From Saccharothrix syringae (GTDB lineage Bacteria > Actinomycetota > Actinomycetes > Mycobacteriales > Pseudonocardiaceae), in NCBI RefSeq assembly GCF_009498035.1, contig NZ_CP034550.1, positions 5,084,001 through 5,148,000 of the forward strand: a stretch of 64,000 nt of DNA. The letters are read 5' to 3'. Under the pieces are notes generated by a model. It had not been told where the DNA came from. It was given only the letters and a program-made list of their open reading frames with translations, and ran no database searches. How positions within the stretch are numbered: the stretch's first letter is position 1; each line of letters opens with the position of its first letter. The position numbers were made by a program, and so were the translations under genes. Below are positions 51,027 to 60,110 of this stretch, piece by piece.

Positions 51027-51977
51027 TCAACAGGATTTGGCCACCTCGCGGAACGCCGCCCGGTAGGCGTGCGGGCTGGTGCCCGCCACGCGCTTGAACC
51101 GGTCGCGGAAGGCGGTGGGCGAGCCGAAGCCGACCTGGGCGGCGATCCGGTCGACCGGGTGGTCGGTGGTCTCCAGCAGGTGCTGGGCGCGGCGGACCCG
51201 GGCGCGCAGCAGCCACTGGAGCGGGGTGGTGCCGGTCTGCTCGCGGAAGCGGCGGTTGAGGGTGCGGGTGCTCGTGCCCGCCTCGGCGGCGACGTCGTCG
51301 AGGGTCAGCTCGCGCGCGCAGTTGTCCTCCAGCCACCGCAGCAGCGGCTCCAGCTCCGACCCGCGCGGTGCGGGCGGGAGGTCGTGCACGATGAACTGGG
51401 CCTGGCCGCCCTCGCGCTCCAGCGGCATGACCGACAGCCGGGCGGCGTCGGCGGCGACCGCCGAGCCGTGGTCGCGGCGGATCAGGTGCAGGCACAGGTC
51501 CAGGCCCGCGGCGGCGCCGGCGGAGGTGAGGAACTGGCCGTTGTCGACGTAGAGCACGTCCGGGTCCACCCGGACCGCGGGGTGGCGGGCGGCCAGCTCG
51601 GCGGCGGCGAGCCAGTGCGTGGTGGCGCGCAGGCCGTCGAGCAGGCCGGTGGCGGCCAGGGTGAACGCGCCGGAGCAGATCGAGGCGATCCGGGTGCCGT
51701 GCGCGGCGGCGCGGCGCAGCGCGTCCAGCACCTCCCCGGGCACCGGGGTGAGGTCGGTGCGGCCGGGCACCACGATCGTGTCGGCCTCGGCCAGCGCCTC
51801 CAGGCCGTGGTGGGGGTGGAGGGTGAACGCGCCGGCGTCGACCGGGCCCGTCCCGCAGACCCGCACCCGGTAGGCGGGGCGGCCGTCGGGCAGGCGGGTG
51901 CGGGTGAACACCTCGATCGGGGTGGACAGGTCGAACGGGACCACCTTGTCCAGCGCGAGGACGGCCAGCGTGTGCAC
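51027..51977 (-). CDS. GlxA-type AraC regulator with DJ-1/PfpI domain
   Basis: A 316-residue regulator. Residues about 1-185 are a DJ-1/PfpI-like sensor (LAVLALDKVVPFDLSTPIEVF, IASICSGAFTLAATGLLDG with the nucleophile-elbow Cys), and residues about 215-316 are an AraC DNA-binding domain with two helix-turn-helix units (LTLDDVAAEAGTSTRTLNRRFR and VDRIAAQVGFGSPTAFRDRFKR). GTG 51977 follows AAGGTGGGG. Divergent from a stand-alone DJ-1 gene at 52086, which it probably controls. Confidence 0.88.
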   Translation of the reverse strand: MHTLAVLALDKVVPFDLSTPIEVFTRTRLPDGRPAYRVRVCGTGPVDAGAFTLHPHHGLEALAEADTIVVPGRTDLTPVPGEVLDALRRAAAHGTRIASICSGAFTLAATGLLDGLRATTHWLAAAELAARHPAVRVDPDVLYVDNGQFLTSAGAAAGLDLCLHLIRRDHGSAVAADAARLSVMPLEREGGQAQFIVHDLPPAPRGSELEPLLRWLEDNCARELTLDDVAAEAGTSTRTLNRRFREQTGTTPLQWLLRARVRRAQHLLETTDHPVDRIAAQVGFGSPTAFRDRFKRVAGTSPHAYRAAFREVAKSC

Positions 51978-52085
51978 GGGCCCCACCTTAGGCGGGAATC
52001 CGTTGGAACGTGGCAATCCGGCCACTTCCGGGCGCCCGGTCCGCGCCCCTAGCGTTCCCCGCACCGAGAGAAGGGGGCCCAACCG

Positions 52086-52772
52086 ATGCTGGCCCAGGTA
52101 GTGCTGTTCGACGGCTTCGACCCGTTGGACGTCATCGCCCCGTACGAGGTGCTCGCCCTGGGCGCCACGCTCACCGACGACCCGCTGGAGGTCGAGCTGG
52201 TCACCGCCGAGGGGCCGCGCGAGGTGCCCAGCGGCCTGGCGGCCGTGTCGTTGCGCGCCACCGCCCGGCTCGACCCGGCGCGTGCCGACCTGGTCGTCGT
52301 CCCCGGTGCCGCGGGCACCCTGGCCGACGGCGAGCCCGACGAGGGCAGCGTCCTGGGCCGCCTCGGTCGCGCCGCGCGCGGCGAGCTGGCCGGGCTGCTG
52401 GCGGAGGCGCTGGAGCGGCGGGACGTGCTGGTGGCGACCGTGTGCGGCGGGTCGGTGCTGCTGGCGATGGCGGGCCTGATCCGGGGCCGTTCGGCCACCG
52501 GTCACCGGCTGGGGCTGGGCGCGCTGGCCGGCGCCGGGGTGCGGGCGCTGGACGCCCGGGTCGTCGACGACGGCGACCTGGTCAGCTCCTCGTCCGTCAC
52601 CTCGGGCCTGGACCTGGGCCTCTACCTGCTGGAGCGCCTGGTCGGCCCGCGCGTGGCGGTCGAGGTGGAGCGGTTCACCGCCCACGAGCGCCGCGGCACG
52701 GTGTGGCGCCCGGTCGGTGCCGAGCCGCTGGTCACCACTGGGCCAGGAACCGGCGGACCAGCTCGTCGGTGA
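52086..52772 (+). CDS. DJ-1/PfpI family protein
   Basis: A 228-residue protein with one DJ-1/PfpI domain: VVLFDGFDPLDVIAPYEVL, VVVPGAAG and VATVCGGSVLLAMAGLIRGR with the conserved Cys at the nucleophile elbow, then a TSSVTSGLDLGLYLLERL-type end. Such stand-alone copies beside GlxA regulators include isonitrile hydratase-like and stress-related proteins. ATG 52086 follows GAGAAGGGGG. Its end overlaps the convergent TetR gene by 41 bp. Confidence 0.82.
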   Translation: MLAQVVLFDGFDPLDVIAPYEVLALGATLTDDPLEVELVTAEGPREVPSGLAAVSLRATARLDPARADLVVVPGAAGTLADGEPDEGSVLGRLGRAARGELAGLLAEALERRDVLVATVCGGSVLLAMAGLIRGRSATGHRLGLGALAGAGVRALDARVVDDGDLVSSSSVTSGLDLGLYLLERLVGPRVAVEVERFTAHERRGTVWRPVGAEPLVTTGPGTGGPARR

Positions 52773-53304
52773 ACGCGCGCGGCACGGGCTCGCCGGTGAC
52801 CAGGACCCGGTGGTGCACCGGACCGACGAGCTGGTCCACGGCCAGGTCGGTGTCCAGGTCCGGGGGAAGGTCGCCGCGCTCGACCGCGCGCAGCAGCGGC
52901 AGCCGGTCGCGTTCGCGCTGCCGGGCCAGGTGCCCGGTGCGCAGGCGGGCGGCCAGGTCCGGGTCGTGCTGCGCCTGCCCGACCAGGGCCCGGTACACCG
53001 CGCCCGGGTCGGAGCGGGTCAGGAACTCCGCCAGGCGGTGCAGGTGCTCGCGCAGCTCGTCGCCGAGGTCGCCGAGGTCGGGCGGGGTCAGGTGCTGGGC
53101 CAGGTCGTCGCCGAACGCCTCCAGCAGGACGTCCACCTTGGACGGCCACCAGCGGTAGATCGTCTGCTTGGCCACGCCCGCGCGGGCGGCGATGCCCTCC
53201 ACGGTGACGCCGGCGAAACCGCGTTCGGCCACCAGGTCGTCGGCGGCCTCCAGCACGGCCCGGCGGGCGTCCTCGCTGCGCCCGTATCGGTTACCGCGGT
53301 GCAC
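52732..53304 (-). CDS. TetR-family transcriptional regulator
   Basis: A 190-residue repressor: N-terminal helix-turn-helix (FAGVTVEGIAARAGVAKQTIYRWWPSKVDVLLEAF) and a helical ligand domain. The YRWW variant of the recognition helix and the C-terminal domain are common in the TetR_C_33-like group. GTG 53304 after GGGTAGG is favoured over TTG 53331. It is divergent from an O-methyltransferase gene, with a palindrome between them. Confidence 0.88.
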   Translation of the reverse strand: MHRGNRYGRSEDARRAVLEAADDLVAERGFAGVTVEGIAARAGVAKQTIYRWWPSKVDVLLEAFGDDLAQHLTPPDLGDLGDELREHLHRLAEFLTRSDPGAVYRALVGQAQHDPDLAARLRTGHLARQRERDRLPLLRAVERGDLPPDLDTDLAVDQLVGPVHHRVLVTGEPVPRAFTDELVRRFLAQW

Positions 53305-53330
53305 GGCGGGCAGCCTACCCGCCGTAGACA

Positions 53331-53348
53331 AGACTCAACGTTGCGTCT
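53331..53348. promoter_or_regulatory. TetR-type operator AGACNCAACGTTGNGTCT
   Basis: An 18-bp near-perfect palindrome (16 of 18 positions symmetric) in the 56-bp gap between the TetR and O-methyltransferase genes. It lies 13 bp upstream of the methyltransferase start, so binding would block both promoters. Likely bound by the adjacent TetR protein. Confidence 0.75.
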
Positions 53349-53360
53349 AGCGTAGGTCGC

Positions 53361-53987
53361 ATGACCAGCACCCTGCACCGCCCGCCCGTCCGCGACCTGC
53401 TCGACCGGCTGTTCGCCGCCGCCGACCGGGACCGGCCCGTGGACGTCGGCGCCGCCACCGCCCTGGAGCGGGCCGACGCGCTCGCCGACGTCTACATGCC
53501 CGTTTCCCGGTCGGGCGGCGAACTGCTCTACGCCCTGGTGCGCGCCACGCGCCCGGCGACCGTGGTGGAGTTCGGCACCTCGTTCGGCATCTCCACGCTG
53601 CACCTGGCCGCGGCCGTGCGGGACAACGGCTCCGGCCACGTGCACGGCAGCGAGTTGAGCGCGGCGAAGGTCCGGGCGGCACGGGAGAACCTGGCCGCCG
53701 CGGACCTCGCCGACGTCGTCACCGTGCACGAGGGCGACGCCCTGGAGACCCTGGCCGGGATCGGGGGGCCGATCGGCCTGGTCCTGCTCGACGGCTGGAA
53801 GGAGCTGTGCCTGCCGGTGCTGCGGCTGCTCGAACCGCGGCTCGCGCCGGGCGCGCTGGTGGTGGCCGACGACGTGAGCTTCCCGACGATGGCCGACTAC
53901 CTCGCCCACGTGCGCGACCCGGCCAACGGCTACGTCAGCGTGGAGTTCCCGGTGGAGGACGGCATGGAGATCAGCTGCCGGGCCTGA
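53361..53987 (+). CDS. Class I O-methyltransferase-like enzyme
   Basis: A 208-residue SAM-dependent methyltransferase of the caffeoyl-CoA/catechol type. Motif I is VVEFGTSFGISTLHLAAA, then GHVHGSELSAAKV, and VLLDGWKELCLPVL with the Asp that usually helps bind the metal. The ATG at 53361 is close after the operator with only a short AGG-type leader. Divergent from and probably repressed by the TetR gene. Substrate not known. Confidence 0.82.
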   Translation: MTSTLHRPPVRDLLDRLFAAADRDRPVDVGAATALERADALADVYMPVSRSGGELLYALVRATRPATVVEFGTSFGISTLHLAAAVRDNGSGHVHGSELSAAKVRAARENLAAADLADVVTVHEGDALETLAGIGGPIGLVLLDGWKELCLPVLRLLEPRLAPGALVVADDVSFPTMADYLAHVRDPANGYVSVEFPVEDGMEISCRA

Positions 53988-53998
53988 ACGCGCCGGAC

Positions 53999-54023
53999 CC
54001 GTTCACCGCCGCCCGGTGAACGG
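53999..54023 (+). terminator. Hairpin after O-methyltransferase gene
   Basis: A 10-bp perfect stem (53999-54008 with 54014-54023) and 5-nt loop, 11 bp after the stop codon. No T-tract. Confidence 0.65.
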
Positions 54024-54191
54024 ACCGGATCGAATCGAACCATTGCCGATGAATACGAATATTGCTCTTGGGGGAGATGGTCGGGGGCGTCGGAGTTCGG
54101 CTACGCTCGCGCGGAATCAACAGCACGTGGAATTCACCCAGCAGTTCCGCGCCGGTTAGCGCGGTTGTCGTGCCTTTGCCTGAGGAGGGAC

Positions 54192-56342
54192 GTGGCAGTT
54201 CCGGCCGGCGCGACCGTCGCGCTGTTGGATGACGTGTCCTGCACGTACGCCGGTCTCCGCCGCGTACGGCGGTGGACCATGGTCTTCGCCTGGTTCTGCG
54301 GTGTCCTGTTCGCCGTGGAGCTGGCGCTCATGGGCCGGACGCCCGTCAGCGGCGTCGCGGCGCTGGTCGCGGGGCTGGTGCTGTGCGGGTGGCTGGTGCG
54401 GCCCGGGAAGGACGGCTGGGGCGTCGCGGTCGTCGAGACCGCCGTCATCGTGACCGGCACCCTGGTGCTGCCGGTGCCGCAGCCGGTGCTCGGCTTCCTG
54501 TTCGGCGTCACCGTCCGGCGGATGCTGCTCGACGGCGAGTACCGCTTCCCGGTGCGCGCCGCGCTGCCCCTGCTCGGCTACGTCGGCGGTTTCGGCGCGC
54601 TGGTGGTCAGCGGTCGGGTCGACTTCGGGCCGGACACCGCCGCACCGGCGCTGATGCCGCTGGTGGGCCTGGTCGTCGAGTCGGTGGCGCTGTACGAGAC
54701 CGCGCGCGCCGCGCGCCTGGCCGACGCCGCCCGGTACCGCGCCGACCGCGCGCACCGGGCCGCGGAGGCCGCCGTGCGGGCCAGCCCGGTGGGGCTGGTG
54801 CTGCTCGACGGCGAGGGCAGGCCGGAGCTGTTCAACGACCGCGCCGCCGACCTGCTCGGGTGGGACGGGTCCGGCGCGGTGCCGTGCCCGCACGGCCCCG
54901 ACATCACCGCCTGCGCGGAGGGCTGCGCCCGACCCGGGCCGGAACCGGTGGAGCTGCGGCTCGACCGCGCCGGCACCGCGCTCACCCTGCACCCGGTCGA
55001 CGTCTCCGACGCCGACGGGGCGGGCCGGGTGATGGTCGCCGTCGTCGACGTCACCGCGCGGCGGCGGTGGGAGGACGAGCTGCGCGAGCGCTCCGAGCAC
55101 GACGAGCTGACCGGCCTGGTCAGCCGCCGCCACTTCCTCGAACTGGTGGATCGGGCGCTGGCCTCGGGCGACGACGTCGCGCTCCTGCTGGTCGACCTGG
55201 ACCGGTTCAAGGAGGTCAACGACGTCGAGGGCCACCAGGCGGGCGACCGGCGGCTGGTCGAGGCGGCCCGGCGGCTGCGCGGTGCCACCGGCGGGCAGGA
55301 CGTGGTGGCGCGGCTGGGCGGCGACGAGTTCGCCGTGCTGACCGCGCCCGGCGACGGCGGCGTGGACCTCGCGGACCGCGTGCTGGCCGCCCTGGCGCCG
55401 GTCAGCCGGGCGAGCGCCGGCGTGGCCGTGCCCGGTTGGGAGGGCACCGGCCGCACGTCGCGCGACCTGCTGCGCGACGCCGACGTGGCGATGTACGTGG
55501 CCAAGCGCGAGGGCGGCGGCGGGGTCCGGCGGTTCCGCCGCGAGATGGGCGAGGACGTCGCCGTGCGGCAGCGGGACAAGGCCGACCTGCGCGACGCGCT
55601 GTCCAACGACGAGCTGGTCCTGCACTACCAGCCGATCATCGACCTGGCCTCGGCGCGCACCACGCACGCCGAGGCGCTGGTGCGGTGGCAGCGCCCCGGC
55701 CGCGGGCTGCTGGGGCCGGACCGGTTCATCGGGCTGGCCGAGGAGACCGGGCTGATCGTGCCGCTGGGCACGCACGTGCTGCGCACCGCGTGCGGTCAGG
55801 CGGTGCACTGGCAGGACCGCGGCCACCGCCTCGGCGTGGCCGTCAACGTCTCGCCCGGCCAGCTCTCCGGCGAGCAGTTCCCGCACCAGGTCGGCGAGCT
55901 GCTGGGTGCCACCGGCCTGGAGCCGGGGCGGCTGACCGTGGAGGTCACCGAGTCGGTGTGGGCCGACGAGACCGCGATGCGGGTGCTGATGGACGTGCGC
56001 GAGCTGGGCGTGCGGGTGGCGCTGGACGACTTCGGCACCGGCTACTCCTCGCTGAACTACCTGCGCCGCTACCCGTTCGACCTGGTCAAGATCGACAAGT
56101 CGTTCACCGACGGCCTGGGCGAGGACAGGCGGACCGAGGGCGTGGTGCGGTGCATCATCGACCTGGCCGCCGTGCTGGGCGCCCGCACCGTCGCCGAGGG
56201 CGTGGAGACGCCGACGCAGGCGCACTGGCTGCGCGACGCCGGCTGCGACTACCTCCAGGGCTACCTGTTCGGCAAGCCCGACCTGCTGGAGAACTGGCGG
56301 CCCGAGCTGCTCACCGGCTCCCAGCCGCTGCTGCGCGCCTGA
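54192..56342 (+). CDS. Membrane GGDEF-EAL cyclic-di-GMP protein
   Basis: A 716-residue signalling protein. The first about 185 residues hold several membrane helices, followed by a degenerate PAS-like domain (AAVRASPVGLVLLDGEGRPELFNDRA). The GGDEF domain is intact at the active site (LGGDEFAVL) and has a DLDRFKEVND metal loop; the EAL domain has EALVRWQRP and DDFGTGYSSLNYLRR, with a DxVKIDKSF motif. Both cyclase and phosphodiesterase activity are possible. GTG 54192 follows GAGGAGGGA. Its end overlaps the LacI gene by 32 bp. Confidence 0.92.
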   Translation: MAVPAGATVALLDDVSCTYAGLRRVRRWTMVFAWFCGVLFAVELALMGRTPVSGVAALVAGLVLCGWLVRPGKDGWGVAVVETAVIVTGTLVLPVPQPVLGFLFGVTVRRMLLDGEYRFPVRAALPLLGYVGGFGALVVSGRVDFGPDTAAPALMPLVGLVVESVALYETARAARLADAARYRADRAHRAAEAAVRASPVGLVLLDGEGRPELFNDRAADLLGWDGSGAVPCPHGPDITACAEGCARPGPEPVELRLDRAGTALTLHPVDVSDADGAGRVMVAVVDVTARRRWEDELRERSEHDELTGLVSRRHFLELVDRALASGDDVALLLVDLDRFKEVNDVEGHQAGDRRLVEAARRLRGATGGQDVVARLGGDEFAVLTAPGDGGVDLADRVLAALAPVSRASAGVAVPGWEGTGRTSRDLLRDADVAMYVAKREGGGGVRRFRREMGEDVAVRQRDKADLRDALSNDELVLHYQPIIDLASARTTHAEALVRWQRPGRGLLGPDRFIGLAEETGLIVPLGTHVLRTACGQAVHWQDRGHRLGVAVNVSPGQLSGEQFPHQVGELLGATGLEPGRLTVEVTESVWADETAMRVLMDVRELGVRVALDDFGTGYSSLNYLRRYPFDLVKIDKSFTDGLGEDRRTEGVVRCIIDLAAVLGARTVAEGVETPTQAHWLRDAGCDYLQGYLFGKPDLLENWRPELLTGSQPLLRA

Positions 56343-57375
56343 CCCCGGCGGTGGACTCCCGCACGACCAGCTCCGGCGGCCGCACCGCGACCGGCGCGTC
56401 GTCGGCCTCCCCGAGCGCCACGAGCAGCAGGCGCGCGGCGGCCCGGCCGAGGTTGACCAGGTCCTGCCGCACGGTGGTCAGCGTCGGGTAGACCAGCTCG
56501 GCCAGCGGCAGGTCGTCGTGGCCCACCACGGACAGCTCGCCCGGCACGTCGACGCCCAGCCTGCGGGCGGCGCTCAGGGCGGCCACGGCCATCGTGTCGT
56601 TGGCGAGCAGCACCGCGGTGGGCCGGTCGTCGGCGCCCAGCAGCGCGCGCACCGCGTCGACGGCGCCGGCCGCGGTGAAGTCGGAGACCAGCGTGCGGGC
56701 CGGGGCGAGGCCGCGCGCGGCCAGCGCCTCCTCGAACGCCCGCCGCCGGTGGTGGGTGTGCACGCGGTCCTCGGGACCGGAGACGTAGGCGACGCGGCGG
56801 TGGCCGAGGTCGAGCAGGTGCTCCACGGCCGCCCGGACGCCCGCCTCCCGGTCCCCGCCGGCCCGCGCGGAGGGGACCGGGTCGTCGCGCCACGGCGTGC
56901 CGACCAGCACGGCGTGCGCGCCCAGCTCGCGCAGCAGGGCGAACCGGGTGTCGTCCACGCGGCTCTCGGTGAGCAGGAAGCCGTCCACCCGGCGCTCGTC
57001 GGCGAGCCTGCGGTAGGCGGCCTCCTCGGCGGCCGGGTCGTCGCCGACCAGGTGCAGCAGCAGGCCGTGGCCGGCGGGGGACAGCTCGGCCTCCACGCCG
57101 GTGATGAGCCGGGTGAAGTGCGGGTCGGCGCTGAGCAGGTCCGGTGGGCGGCGCACCACCAGGCCCACGGCGCGCGTCCGGGCGCCGCGCAGGGCGACGG
57201 CCGCCGCCGACGGGGTCCAGCGCAGTCGGGCGGCGGCCCGGAGCACCCGGTCGCGGGTGGGCGCGGAGATGCCGCCCTTGCCGTTGACCACCTTCGACAC
57301 GGCCGCGACCGACACCCCGGCCAGCGCGGCCACGTCCGCGATCGTCGGCTTGCCCGACCCGCGTCGACCGGTCAC
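56311..57375 (-). CDS. LacI-family transcriptional regulator
   Basis: A 354-residue repressor: LacI helix-turn-helix at residues about 9-32 (TIADVAALAGVSVAAVSKVVNG), hinge, and periplasmic-binding-protein-like ligand domain (VGLVVRRPPDLLSADPHF, GHRRVAYVSGPEDR, AVLLANDTMAVAAL, LSVVGHDDLPLAELVYPTLTTVRQ). GTG 57375 has GGGAGG at 5 nt. Divergent from the ManD-type gene, with a TCGTTAAACGA site between them. Probably senses a sugar or sugar acid. Confidence 0.9.
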   Translation of the reverse strand: MTGRRGSGKPTIADVAALAGVSVAAVSKVVNGKGGISAPTRDRVLRAAARLRWTPSAAAVALRGARTRAVGLVVRRPPDLLSADPHFTRLITGVEAELSPAGHGLLLHLVGDDPAAEEAAYRRLADERRVDGFLLTESRVDDTRFALLRELGAHAVLVGTPWRDDPVPSARAGGDREAGVRAAVEHLLDLGHRRVAYVSGPEDRVHTHHRRRAFEEALAARGLAPARTLVSDFTAAGAVDAVRALLGADDRPTAVLLANDTMAVAALSAARRLGVDVPGELSVVGHDDLPLAELVYPTLTTVRQDLVNLGRAAARLLLVALGEADDAPVAVRPPELVVRESTAGVRRAAAAGSR

Positions 57376-57427
57376 GCCACCTCCCCGTTCGGGCCGCCGA
57401 GGTAACAGCAGGTCTCGACACCACGGC

Positions 57428-57438
57428 TCGTTAAACGA
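57428..57438. promoter_or_regulatory. LacI-type operator TCGTTAAACGA
   Basis: An 11-bp perfect palindrome with a central A, in the LacI/ManD intergenic region, similar in style to many LacI-family half-site pairs (TTAAACG). It lies 53 bp upstream of the LacI start. Confidence 0.6.
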
Positions 57439-57450
57439 TATACCTGCTCT

Positions 57451-57807
57451 GTGCGGCGCAATTCGGCGAAGTTGGCGGTCGGGGACGCCCCGGACGCGAC
57501 TTCCCGGACCGGCACGCAGCGCCGGGCCTGCGCGGCGGCGCGGGAGGCCGACCTGCCCGTCGGGGTGGTGCGCGAGGTCAACGGGCTGCCCGGGGGCTGC
57601 GCGCTCCACCTGGTGCCGTCGGTCGAGCAGTTCACCGCGCCGACCTGGCACGAGACCTTCGGCGGGGCCGGTCGGCCGGTACGACGAGCGCCCCGTCGGC
57701 CGCCGGCCGACGGGGCGCTGCACGGCCTCGACGGCGAACCGCTCACCGAGGTGGAGTCGGCCCCCTGCGGCATCGTGGTGCTCGGACCGCGGAGGAGCGA
57801 GGCATGA
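57451..57807 (+). pseudogene. Glycosidase C-terminal remnant before manD
   Basis: An open frame of 118 codons with patchy similarity to the end of GH42-type beta-galactosidases: [17 protein letters not shown] and, at the end, [19 protein letters not shown], which resembles the closing beta-strand domain. The catalytic part is missing and the middle is scrambled by basic Pro/Arg residues, so internal deletions or frame changes are likely. Its TGA overlaps the ATG of the ManD gene (ATGA), which may still allow coupled translation. Family assignment is tentative. Confidence 0.4.
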
Positions 57808-59033
57808 GGATCGAGTCGGTCGAGGTCGTGGTGACCTGCCCGGGGCGCAACTTCGTCACCCTGCGGGTCACCACCGACGACGGCCTCACCGGGTGGGGCG
57901 ACGCCACCCTCAACGGCCGGGAGCTGGCCGTGGAGGCGTACCTGCGCGAGCACGTGGCACCGCTGCTGCTCGGGCGGGACGCGGGCGCGATCGAGGACAC
58001 CTGGCAGTACCTGTACCGGGGCGCCTACTGGCGGCGCGGACCGGTGACCATGGCCGCCATCGCCGCGGTGGACACCGCGCTGTGGGACATCAAGGCCAAG
58101 GCCGCCGGGATGCCGCTCTACCAGCTGCTCGGCGGCGCGTCGCGGGTCGGTGCGCTGGCCTACGGGCACGCGTCGGGGCGCGACCTGCCCGAGCTGTTCG
58201 ACTCCATCCGGCTGCACCTGGAGCGCGGCTTCCGGGCGATCCGGGTGCAGACCGGCATCCCGGGCCTGGCCACCGTCTACGGCGTGGCCGCGTCCGCGGC
58301 GGGCGGCGGCGAGCGCTACGACTACGAACCGGCCCGGCCGACCGCGCTGCCGGTGGAGGAGACCTGGGACACCCGCGCCTACCTGCGGCACGTGCCGGGC
58401 GTGTTCGAGGCGGTGCGCCACGAGTTCGGGCCGGAGCTGCCGCTGCTGCACGACGGGCACCACCGGATGACCCCGGTCGAGGCGGCCCGGCTGGGCAGGG
58501 CCCTGGAGCCCTACGACCTGTTCTGGCTGGAGGACGCCACCCCCGGCGAGGACCAGGCGGCGCTGCGGCTGGTCCGGCAGCACACCACCACGCCGCTGGC
58601 CATCGGCGAGGTGTTCAACAGCGTGCACGACTACACGACTCTGCTGAGCGAGCGGCTGATCGACTACGTGCGGTCGGCCGTGACGCACACCGGCGGGGTG
58701 ACCGGGTTGAAGAAGGTGCTGGACCTGGCGTCGGTGTACGGGGTCAGGTCGGGCATCCACGGGCCCACCGACATCTCGCCGGTCGGCATGGCGGCGGCGC
58801 TGCACCTGGACATCGCGGTGCACAACTTCGGCATCCAGGAGTACATGCCGCACACCGCCGAGACGTTGGAGGTGTTCCGCACGTCGTTCACCTTCGCCGA
58901 CGGCCTGCTGCACCCGTCGGACGCGCCGGGCCTGGGGGTGGAGCTGGACCTGGGGGCGGCGGCGCGGTTCCCGTACCGCGCCGCCTACCTGCCGGTGAAC
59001 CGGCTGGCCGACGGCACCCTGCACGACTGGTGA
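57804..59033 (+). CDS. manD: D-mannonate dehydratase (ManD/RspA-type, enolase superfamily)
   Basis: A 409-residue enolase-superfamily acid-sugar dehydratase. It begins with [27 protein letters not shown], then [17 protein letters not shown], the ManD-type VQTGIPG segment, and the metal-ligand series Asp in LLHDGHHR, Glu in WLEDATPGE and Glu in AIGEVFNS, followed by [12 protein letters not shown] and FGIQEYMPH. Such enzymes turn D-mannonate (sometimes D-gluconate) into 2-keto-3-deoxygluconate. ATG 57804 overlaps the preceding frame. With the LacI gene it forms a hexuronate-type catabolic locus. ManD versus other RspA-like activity cannot be decided here. Confidence 0.85.
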   Translation: MRIESVEVVVTCPGRNFVTLRVTTDDGLTGWGDATLNGRELAVEAYLREHVAPLLLGRDAGAIEDTWQYLYRGAYWRRGPVTMAAIAAVDTALWDIKAKAAGMPLYQLLGGASRVGALAYGHASGRDLPELFDSIRLHLERGFRAIRVQTGIPGLATVYGVAASAAGGGERYDYEPARPTALPVEETWDTRAYLRHVPGVFEAVRHEFGPELPLLHDGHHRMTPVEAARLGRALEPYDLFWLEDATPGEDQAALRLVRQHTTTPLAIGEVFNSVHDYTTLLSERLIDYVRSAVTHTGGVTGLKKVLDLASVYGVRSGIHGPTDISPVGMAAALHLDIAVHNFGIQEYMPHTAETLEVFRTSFTFADGLLHPSDAPGLGVELDLGAAARFPYRAAYLPVNRLADGTLHDW

Positions 59034-59040
59034 CGGCGGG

Positions 59041-60017
59041 TCAACCGGCGAGGAAGCCGAGCAGCTCCGCGGTGACGAACCCCGGGTTCTCCTCGACCAG
59101 CCAGTGCCCCGCGCCCGGCACGTCCACCGCCCGCACGACGGCGGCCAGGCGCGGGGCGACGGTGGCCAGGACCGCGTCCCGCTGCCCCTGGGCGGTCAGG
59201 ACCAGGGCCGGGACCCGCACCGGGGCCGTCGCCACGACGTCGGCGACGTCGCGGTCCAGGGCGCGGTAGAGCTCGAAGCCGCCCGCCAGGGCCTCGGGCC
59301 TGCGGTAGGTCCGCGCGTACTCGTCGACCTCGGCGTCGGTGAACGGGGAGCGGTCGGAGGTGCCGCCGAAGGCCGTGCCGCCGAAGGAGACCTGCGGGTA
59401 GAACAGCGCCAGGTGGTCGCGGACGTCGTCGCCGACCACCGCCTCCGGGACCCGCGGCTGGGAGTGGAAGGCGATGTGCCAGCTCAGCGAGCGGTAGGCG
59501 GGCCCGTCGACGCCGGGCCGGGCAGCGGCAGGTCGAGGTAGCCCAGGCGGGTGGTGTCGGCGGGGAACTGCGCGGCGTACTGGAACGCCGCGGCGGCGCC
59601 GAGGTCGTGCCCGACGACGGCGGCGCCGCGGACGCCGAGCCGGTCGGCGACGAGCGAGTGCGCGTACCGCGCCAGGGTGGCCTTGTCGTAGCCGGTGGGC
59701 GAGCCGGTGCTGTCGCCGAGGCCGGGCAGGTCGACGGCGTGGACGGTGTGGTGCCCGGCGAGCGCCGGCATGATCGGCCACCAGCCGAACCAGGTCCGCG
59801 GCCAGCCGTGCAGCAGCACCACCGGCGAGCCGCTGCCGCCGGTCACGTAGTGCAGCCGGACGCCGTCGACGTCGGCGAACTCGTGCCGGAAGGTGCTCGC
59901 GAACCCCGGGTCCTGTGCCGTGGCGGCGGCGTGCGGGGGGAGTTGCCCGGCGGGTGCCGAGCAGGCCGCGGTGGCGATGACGAGGGCGAGGATCGCCGCG
60001 ATGCGCGCTGTGGCCAT
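59041..60017 (-). pseudogene. Frameshifted lipoprotein epoxide-hydrolase-like alpha/beta hydrolase
   Basis: A gene starting at ATG 60017 (AGGAG upstream) with a lipoprotein signal (ALVIATAAC), HGWPRTWFGWW oxyanion loop and VVGHDLGAA nucleophile elbow with Asp, as in epoxide hydrolases and dehalogenases. Near 59520 the frame changes: after LDLPLPGP one frame stops soon, while the continuing sequence (VDGPAYRSLSWHIAFHSQ through GAGHWLVEENPGF, with the catalytic His) is in another frame. Loss of one G in a CCGG run would explain it. Without the error it would be about 325 residues. Either a recent pseudogene or an assembly error. Confidence 0.75.
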
Positions 60018-60085
60018 GTGAAGTCTCCTGTCCTCGGGGGCTGTGCGGTCAGCCTCGCCGGACCGGGCCCGGCCTGGCACGCGTT

Positions 60086-60102
60086 CTTGCCGTTGTGGCA
60101 AG
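60086..60102. promoter_or_regulatory. Inverted repeat CTTGCC-N5-GGCAAG
   Basis: Perfect 6-bp arms at 60086-60091 and 60097-60102, in the 93-bp gap between the divergent hydrolase and XRE-cupin genes and only 8 bp before the XRE-cupin start. A likely autoregulatory operator. Confidence 0.6.
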
Positions 60103-60110
60103 TTGGCGGC

